In this document: positions 22,594 through 27,512 of the stretch, piece after piece
Layout: each line of letters opens with the position of its first letter
Position numbering within the stretch: the first letter of the stretch is position 1
Virus record (IMG/VR): IMGVR_UViG_3300044729_003954
Coordinates: 1-27,512 of that record
Length of the DNA stretch: 27,512 nucleotides
Strand: one strand, 5' to 3'
DNA from: a virus
Notes under the pieces: model-generated
What the model was told of the DNA's origin: nothing
Databases searched by the model: none
Seen by the model: the letters and a program-made list of their open reading frames with translations, nothing else
Made by a program: the position numbers and the translations under genes

Positions 22594-23012
22594 TGAATAT
22601 AACTAACTTGGATGGAGAAGTTGTTTCTTGGGCCTTGACAGGTTACGTTTCAAAAGGTAAAATACAAAATAAGTCATCGTACCATTTGCAGGCAAGAAAC
22701 CTATTAATTTCTCTTCATCCAACACTACAAATCTTGGAAGAAGTTTTGATACCAATAAGAAAAGGCCAAATAGCATATTTAGATTTTTATCTACCACTAT
22801 TAAAATGGTGTGTTGAGGTTCATGGAGAACAACACTATAAGTATGTACCATATTATCATGGTAACATGATGAGTTTTCTTAAAGCTCAAAAAAAAGATAG
22901 AGAAAAATCAGAATGGTGCAATATTAATAATATAAGATACATAGAATTACCATATCATGAAAATATAGATCAATGGACACAAAGAATAAATCATGAACAG
23001 CAAATCATCTAA
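22593..23012 (+). CDS. PD-(D/E)XK/Vsr-like (DUF559-type) endonuclease
   Basis: A 139-residue protein. The core EEVLIPIRKGQIAYLDFYLP (49-68) and KWCVEVHGEQHY (71-82) fit the restriction-endonuclease fold: a helical Glu (49/50), D64 after the first hairpin, and E75-x-H77 in place of ExK, then GEQHY like the G-x-Q-H of Vsr/DUF559 proteins. DREKSEWCNINNIRYIELPY matches their D-x-x-R-x-x-x-x-x-x-x-x-I-R-x-x-x-x-P-Y block. A single-domain structure-specific or nicking nuclease is likely, perhaps resolving recombination intermediates made by the adjacent recombinase. It could also be a free-standing homing-type enzyme. It overlaps the recombinase stop by 1 bp. Confidence 0.65.
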   Translation: MNITNLDGEVVSWALTGYVSKGKIQNKSSYHLQARNLLISLHPTLQILEEVLIPIRKGQIAYLDFYLPLLKWCVEVHGEQHYKYVPYYHGNMMSFLKAQKKDREKSEWCNINNIRYIELPYHENIDQWTQRINHEQQII

Positions 23013-23484
23013 AGAAGAATTACAGTATTGGGATAAGATTTTAGACGAATACGAAAATTCTATAGGTTTATCAGAATTCTCTGCTGGTATTATACCATCG
23101 GAAGAAATTAATAAATATACATCAATGAACAGAGATGAAATAGAGAAATTAAGTCCAGAAGATTGTGCGCAAATATCATATAGATTATCCCAATTCTCTT
23201 TCTATGTACAACGTAGTTTAAATAGAGAAATAGCAAGATATAACTGGGCGGACGAAAATATAAAAGAAGTTATAGCAGACGATATTAATAACTATAAAGG
23301 ATATGGTTATATTGAAAAATCAATACAGGCTATTAAACATAATGAAAAAGCTAATGGATTGAATAGTATAAAAAAATATGCAAAACAACGTAGTGATAGA
23401 TTGCAATATCTGGCTAATAGTATAAAAAACTTATCTGATGTTATGATTTCCATCCAAAAGAGTAAAAGTAAACATGGATCTTAA
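22993..23484 (+). CDS. Helical protein, possible UvsY-like recombination mediator
   Basis: A 163-residue, almost wholly helical protein. The conserved-looking stretch is SFYVQRSLNREIARYNWADE, then KGYGYIEKSIQAIKHNEKAN and KYAKQRSDRLQYLANSIKNL. Size, helical nature, many Arg/Lys/Tyr residues and its position just after the recombinase resemble T4-type UvsY, which loads UvsX onto SSB-coated DNA. I could not establish sequence homology by eye, so this is a context-led guess. It overlaps the nuclease gene by 20 bp and the next gene by 11 bp. Confidence 0.6.
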   Translation: MNSKSSKEELQYWDKILDEYENSIGLSEFSAGIIPSEEINKYTSMNRDEIEKLSPEDCAQISYRLSQFSFYVQRSLNREIARYNWADENIKEVIADDINNYKGYGYIEKSIQAIKHNEKANGLNSIKKYAKQRSDRLQYLANSIKNLSDVMISIQKSKSKHGS

Positions 23485-23875
23485 AGATTTATTAAACAAC
23501 CCAGAACAAATAAAAAATTTAATTACCGTACTTCAGTCTTTGTTACCAGACGAAAAAGCTGAAACAAAAGAAGAGATTTCCTCTGTCGAGAGCGAAGATA
23601 CTCAACTAACAAATAGTATCCGTACTAAAAATAAAAGACTTCCAGCACAGTCTGGTAATAAATTTGAAAAAATGAGTGAGTTTCATATGCACAAAGATGA
23701 TAATCTAATAGATGAAAAATTAGCAAAACATCCACCAGTTGCACGAACAAGAGAATACGAGCCGGTATCTGTGAAATGCAGGGTGTGTGGAAAAACAGAA
23801 AATATAAATCCGGCCCTTGTGCATGATAGTCCTTCTCGCTATAAATGTAATAACTGTTCAACAAACGCTGGATGA
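23474..23875 (+). CDS. Zinc-ribbon protein upstream of the replicative helicase
   Basis: A 133-residue protein. Residues about 1-85 are charged and probably disordered (KAETKEEISSVESEDTQL; KNKRLPAQSGNKFEKMSEFH). The C-terminus is a zinc ribbon: VKCRVCGKTENINP, a spacer and SRYKCNNC, with C-x-x-C...C-x-x-C spacing typical of single-stranded-nucleic-acid-binding or transcription-type ribbons. It lies directly before the DnaB-like helicase (3-bp gap) and after recombination genes. Helicase loading or DNA binding is a reasonable guess without sequence proof. Confidence 0.65.
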   Translation: MDLKDLLNNPEQIKNLITVLQSLLPDEKAETKEEISSVESEDTQLTNSIRTKNKRLPAQSGNKFEKMSEFHMHKDDNLIDEKLAKHPPVARTREYEPVSVKCRVCGKTENINPALVHDSPSRYKCNNCSTNAG

Positions 23876-23878
23876 AAA

Positions 23879-25345
23879 ATGATACTTTGTGATCCTGCCG
23901 CAGAAAGAGCGGTATTGTCTGGAATATGCAAATACGGTGAAAATGCATACTTAGATATTGCGGATATTATACAGCCATCAACATTTACTGTTGATAGTAA
24001 TATAATGATATATCAAGTAATAAAAGAGATATGTGAAAAAGATCATAGTCCTTCCATAGATATAGCATCAATCCTATCTGTTGCTCAATCATTAAATTTT
24101 GGTCATATTTTATCTCAAAAAAATGAGACTCAACATTTAAAAGCTATTATAGATTTTCCGGTTAATCTAGAAAATGTTAGAAAATTTGCAGCTAAAATTA
24201 GAAAACTACAAATAGCTAGATTGCTTAGAGATCAACTAGAAGAAGCAAAAGAAAAATTATTAGATATAACCGGTGCCGAACCAATATCGTCGATTATAGG
24301 ATTAGCAGAAGATAGTATCTTCAATTTCTCAACACTGCTAAATGATACCGACAATAATCCTGTTTGTATAGCAAATATCGTTGATGATTATATCAATAAT
24401 ATCAAAGAAAATCCCATTGATCAAGTTGGCATATCTACAGGATTTCATGTTTATGACAATGCTATAGGTGGTGGTCTTAGAAAAGGATCAGTAAGTATTA
24501 TAGCAGCAAGACCAAAAACTGGTAAGACTCTGCTAGCAGATAATATTGGTTTACACATAGCAAAAAATGTCAAAGTGCCAGTATTAAATATGGACACCGA
24601 GATGAGCACAGACGATCATCTTAATAGAGTTTTGGCCATGATGACAGAAATAGAGATTTCAAGTATAGAAACCGGTAAAGCATTTGAGTCTCCGGATAAA
24701 AATAATAGATTACAAACGGCTCAAAAAGAACTTAAAGATGTTAGACTGTATTACAAGTCAATCGCTGGTAAACCATTTGAAGAACAATTGGCTATCATGA
24801 GAAGATGGCTTGTTAAGGAGGTTGGGCTACACCCAGATGGAACAGCCAAAGACTGCGTTATTGTTTATGATTATCTAAAACTAATGGATAGTGCAGGAAT
24901 ATCTCAGGATATGAAAGAGTATCAGGTTTTAGGTTTTATGATGACAAGCTTACATAATTTTGCTGTCAGATATAAAGTTCCTATTCTTGGTTTTATACAA
25001 TTAAATAGGGATGGTATAACAAAAGAAACCACAGATACCGCCAGCGGCTCTGATCGTATAATATGGTTATGTAGCAATTTTACTATTTTCAAAAGAAAAA
25101 GCGACGAAGAGATTGCCGAAGACGGACCGACTAACGGTAATAGAAAACTTGTTCCTATTATTAGTAGACATGGTGGAGGCCTAGACGACAATGACTATAT
25201 TAATTGTCACATGAAGGGCTGGTGTGCAAAAATTGAAGAAGGTAAGACAAGATTGGAATTAGTAAATAATAATACTAACACAGACAAAGGATTTATCGTT
25301 AATGATGAGAACAACAATGACGATCAAGAAATCCCGTTCGTATAA
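23879..25345 (+). CDS. DnaB-like replicative DNA helicase
   Basis: A 488-residue hexameric-helicase protein. Residues 1-110 form the DnaB N-terminal helical domain (DPAAERAVLSGICKYG; DIADIIQPSTFTVDSN). A linker leads to the RecA-like motor: GISTGFHVYDNAIGGGLRKG, Walker A ARPKTGKT (210-217), NMDTEMS (motif H1a Glu), CVIVYDYLKLM (Walker B), FIQLNRDG (H3 Gln), then a C-terminal SRHGGG-type Arg-finger region. It unwinds DNA at the fork 5'-to-3' and works with the downstream primase, whose start lies inside this gene (44-bp overlap). Full length is close to bacterial DnaB. An acidic tail (ENNNDDQEIPFV) ends the protein. Confidence 0.92.
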   Translation: MILCDPAAERAVLSGICKYGENAYLDIADIIQPSTFTVDSNIMIYQVIKEICEKDHSPSIDIASILSVAQSLNFGHILSQKNETQHLKAIIDFPVNLENVRKFAAKIRKLQIARLLRDQLEEAKEKLLDITGAEPISSIIGLAEDSIFNFSTLLNDTDNNPVCIANIVDDYINNIKENPIDQVGISTGFHVYDNAIGGGLRKGSVSIIAARPKTGKTLLADNIGLHIAKNVKVPVLNMDTEMSTDDHLNRVLAMMTEIEISSIETGKAFESPDKNNRLQTAQKELKDVRLYYKSIAGKPFEEQLAIMRRWLVKEVGLHPDGTAKDCVIVYDYLKLMDSAGISQDMKEYQVLGFMMTSLHNFAVRYKVPILGFIQLNRDGITKETTDTASGSDRIIWLCSNFTIFKRKSDEEIAEDGPTNGNRKLVPIISRHGGGLDDNDYINCHMKGWCAKIEEGKTRLELVNNNTNTDKGFIVNDENNNDDQEIPFV

Positions 25346-26471
25346 TCAACAACAACTTAAAGTACTATCTGATTATTTATGTGAAGATATAGATAATTTA
25401 CTAGATAATTTAAATGTTGGAGAATACAAAACTTTTGATCGCATGATAGCCATGAGATGTCCAATTCATGGCGGAGATAATAATTCTGCTTGTAATTTAT
25501 ATTACAAAGGAGACTCATATAGAGGCAACTGGAAATGCAGAACGCATCAATGCGAAGAAACATTCAAAGGATCTATTATAGGATTTATAAGAGGTTGTTT
25601 GTCTAAACAAAATGGTTGGACAGGACCGGGCGATCCAACCGTTTCTTTTAATGATGCTGTAGAATATGCTATTAATTTTACTAAAAAGAATCCTAGTCAA
25701 ATAAAAGTTAGTAAAAAAGAAGTAGAAAAAAATAATTTTGTAAATATTGTTAATAATATACAAACAGATATTAGATCTGTTGACGATACTCCTAAAATCA
25801 CAAGAGATAAAATAGTAAAGAATTTAAAAATTCCATCAGATTATTTTATTAGTAGAGGATTTTCTTCTGAGATACTTATCAAATATGATGTTGGTGAATG
25901 TTTAAGTTCCGAAAAAGAAATGGGCGATAGGGCTGTTGTGCCAGTATACGACGACACTCATGAACATATGGTAGGTTGTTCTGGTAGAAGTATTTTTACT
26001 CAATGCTCTAAATGTAAAAGTTATCATAATTTAACAAAAGATTGTCCAAATTCAGATTATTTATGGCAATATTCTAAGTGGAAACATAATAAGGGATTTA
26101 AAACACAAGAATATCTATATAATCTATGGTATGCAAAAGACTATATACAACAAAATAAAAATGTTGTGCTGGTCGAAAGTCCAGGAAATGTTTGGAGATT
26201 AGAAGAGGCCGGAATTCATAATAGCGTAGCCCTATTCGGCTCTGTATTACAAGAAAAACAAAAATTGTTATTGGATATTTCTGGAGCAATGAGTATATAT
26301 ATACTTATGGACAATGACGACGCTGGCAAAAGAGCTGCTCAAAAAATCTATGATAAATGTCATAAAACATATAATGTTTTCTATATTGATATTGACCACA
26401 GTGATGTTGCTGATATGTCAGTAGCTGAAGTAAAAGAGATTATTTTACCACAATTAAAAGATAAATACTAA
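25302..26471 (+). CDS. DnaG-type TOPRIM primase
   Basis: A 389-residue primase. A zinc-binding CHC2-like N-terminus has CPIH (53-56), CRTHQC (79-84) and a preceding WK. A linker of about 80 residues is followed by a Cys-rich insert (C226, C235, C238, C248) that may bind a second zinc. The TOPRIM domain has VVLVESPGNVWRLEEAG (Glu292) and YILMDNDDAGKRAA (D337, D339, D340). It makes RNA primers for lagging-strand synthesis with the upstream helicase. Start choice is uncertain: ATG at 25302, 25305 and 25317 are all in frame; AAAGGA at about 25286-25291 favours the first two. The stop overlaps the next start (TAATG). Confidence 0.88.
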   Translation: MMRTTMTIKKSRSYNQQQLKVLSDYLCEDIDNLLDNLNVGEYKTFDRMIAMRCPIHGGDNNSACNLYYKGDSYRGNWKCRTHQCEETFKGSIIGFIRGCLSKQNGWTGPGDPTVSFNDAVEYAINFTKKNPSQIKVSKKEVEKNNFVNIVNNIQTDIRSVDDTPKITRDKIVKNLKIPSDYFISRGFSSEILIKYDVGECLSSEKEMGDRAVVPVYDDTHEHMVGCSGRSIFTQCSKCKSYHNLTKDCPNSDYLWQYSKWKHNKGFKTQEYLYNLWYAKDYIQQNKNVVLVESPGNVWRLEEAGIHNSVALFGSVLQEKQKLLLDISGAMSIYILMDNDDAGKRAAQKIYDKCHKTYNVFYIDIDHSDVADMSVAEVKEIILPQLKDKY

Positions 26472-27064
26472 TGAATACTAAAATAATAGCATTTTCTGGC
26501 CGTAAGCAGTCTGGCAAAACTATTTGTTCAGAATTTTTAAAAGGATTATTATTATCCAATGGATATTCTGATGTTGAAATATATAACTTTGCAGACCCAT
26601 TAAAAGAAGACATATGCATGAATATGTTTGGATTATCATATGTTCAATGTTATGGTGAAGATCATAACAAGAATGAACTAGTTGATGCCTATTGGGAAGA
26701 TAAGCAACTAACAGCTAGAGATTTAATGCAATTAATAGGTACTGACTTATTTAGAAAATTAAATAATAATGTTTGGGTAAATGCTCTTATCAATAAAATT
26801 AAAAAGAGTAAACTTCAAGTTGTTATAGTTTCTGATTGTAGATTTCCTAATGAAGTAGAAGCTATAAAAAATAATGGAGGAATAGTATTTCGACTAAATA
26901 GAAATCCACACAAATCAGAACATATTAGCGAATCAATATTAGACGCTTGTAGATATGATTGGAATAATTTTAATGCTATCATTAATAATGAACATATGAC
27001 AGTTAGAGAGCAATACGATAAACTTAAAAAACTTATGTTACATTTTAATGTACTACCCCAATAA
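26471..27064 (+). CDS. Deoxynucleoside monophosphate kinase
   Basis: A 197-residue P-loop kinase. IIAFSGRKQSGKT (5-17) is Walker A. FADPLKEDICMNMFGL is the substrate-side D-x-x-K-E motif typical of phage dNMP kinases. LTARDLMQLIGTDLFR is the strongly conserved R-x-L-M-Q-x-x-G-T-D block, and VIVSDCRFPNEVEAIKNNGG is the D-x-R-F-x-N-E motif. Together these identify the T4 gene-1-type family, which phosphorylates dNMPs to dNDPs for DNA synthesis. It starts on the last base of the primase stop. Confidence 0.9.
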   Translation: MNTKIIAFSGRKQSGKTICSEFLKGLLLSNGYSDVEIYNFADPLKEDICMNMFGLSYVQCYGEDHNKNELVDAYWEDKQLTARDLMQLIGTDLFRKLNNNVWVNALINKIKKSKLQVVIVSDCRFPNEVEAIKNNGGIVFRLNRNPHKSEHISESILDACRYDWNNFNAIINNEHMTVREQYDKLKKLMLHFNVLPQ

Positions 27065-27073
27065 TAGGATATC

Positions 27074-27512
27074 ATGATTATAACTTATTTCCGTAGTTCG
27101 TCTTATAATGCCCATTCTATGTGCGAACAACAATATTTTTTTGAATATGTACTAGGATGGAGGGGTCCAAGTGGACAAAAGGCGGATAAAGGAACAATAG
27201 TCCATAAAGTTTTAGAAATTCTTGCCATGATCAAACAAGGTCAGCAAGATAAATTATCTCATATAAACGACGACGAATTCTTAGGTCTTATAGATATAAA
27301 TGACTATAGTCTTAATACCATAATAGAAAAAGTATACAAGCATTATAGTACCGCTAATAGTCATCATACTTGGACTCTAAAAGACTATAAGGACTGCTAT
27401 AATTGGGTTTACAAGGCTATAGAATTTAATGGCGGTATGTTTGATCCTAGAAATCGCACCATTCTTAGACCAGAACAACACTTTGATTTGGTAATAGAAA
27501 AACCATGGGCTA
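27074..27512 (+). CDS. RecB/Cas4-like PD-(D/E)XK nuclease, N-terminal part (cut by window edge)
   Basis: The ORF opens at ATG 27074 after TAGGA and stays open to the end of the window (146 codons visible). It begins MIITYFRSSSYNAHSMCEQQ, then YFFEYVLGWRGPSGQKADKG and TIVHKVLEIL. This is the pattern of PDDEXK_1/RecB-C nucleases (S-x-S-x-x-x-x-x-C-x-x-x-Y-x-x-x-Y...G-x-x-x-H-x-x-L), with the H of G-x-x-x-H seen. RPEQHFDLVIEKPWA at the edge approaches the expected Asp and E-x-K strands, which lie beyond the window. The expected role is exonuclease processing of phage DNA ends during replication or recombination. Confidence 0.8.
   Translation, partial: MIITYFRSSSYNAHSMCEQQYFFEYVLGWRGPSGQKADKGTIVHKVLEILAMIKQGQQDKLSHINDDEFLGLIDINDYSLNTIIEKVYKHYSTANSHHTWTLKDYKDCYNWVYKAIEFNGGMFDPRNRTILRPEQHFDLVIEKPWA

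Noticed and set aside
1-27512. Reverse transcriptase or adenine-bearing template repeat to complete a DGR
   Set aside because: No product with a Y-x-D-D RT core and no second copy of the 2812-2945 segment was found by reading the window, so a complete DGR is not claimed.
1-27512. tRNA genes, rRNA, CRISPR arrays, insertion sequences
   Set aside because: Non-coding gaps are all under 60 bp and none folds as a tRNA by eye; no spaced direct repeats of CRISPR type and no transposase motifs were seen.

Overview
This window reads as part of a tailed double-stranded DNA phage genome (Caudoviricetes, probably myovirus-like), not a bacterial chromosome. All 38 genes called lie on the + strand. They are packed tightly, many with ATGA or TAATG stop/start overlaps, and the DNA is very AT-rich. 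The right half carries a phage-type nucleotide and replication set: dCMP deaminase, small class I ribonucleotide reductase, MazG-like pyrophosphohydrolase, PhoH, UvsX/RecA-like recombinase, DnaB-like helicase, TOPRIM primase, dNMP kinase and a RecB/Cas4-like nuclease. No tRNA, integrase, transposase, reverse transcriptase or CRISPR array was recognised. The host cannot be read from the sequence. The bacterial-looking SUMF1/FGE-fold segments and sugar-modifying genes fit an aquatic Gram-negative host, but that is inference.

Layout. (1) 20-1802: two small N-terminally anchored membrane proteins, then a papain-like cysteine protease with an intact Cys/His/Asn triad. (2) 1823-6228: a virion-surface-like region. 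It has a short coiled-coil protein and two large mucin-like proteins (2110-3525 and 4651-6228), separated by small membrane or secreted proteins, including a GlsB/YeaQ-like one. Both large proteins join long Thr/Pro-rich stalks to a formylglycine-generating-enzyme/C-type-lectin-type domain whose two halves are in swapped (circularly permuted) order. (3) 6228-14348: a very AT-rich glycan cassette with two RgpF-like glycosyltransferases as bookends. Between them are a three-domain glycosyltransferase, a GT-A transferase, a sugar O-methyltransferase-like protein, an SGNH/DUF6473-like protein and two sulfotransferases. (4) 14345-18009: deoxynucleotide metabolism, including a 50-codon membrane ORF squeezed between dCMP deaminase and nrdB. 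(5) 18068-27512: PhoH, an HNH protein, a block of small unknown proteins (with one paralogous pair and an FmdB-type zinc ribbon), then recombination and replication genes. The last gene runs off the right edge.

How it may fit together. The most interesting reading is that the Thr/Pro-rich fibre proteins are the substrate of the glycosyltransferase, methyltransferase and sulfotransferase cassette that follows them directly (the junction overlaps by one base). That would give a virion decorated with mucin-like, possibly methylated and sulfated glycans. Separately, one permuted lectin-fold domain (2110-3525) contains a segment near 48% GC, rich in NNC/NNT codons, that looks like a diversity-generating-retroelement variable region. 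The template repeat and reverse transcriptase are not in this window, so this stays a hypothesis.
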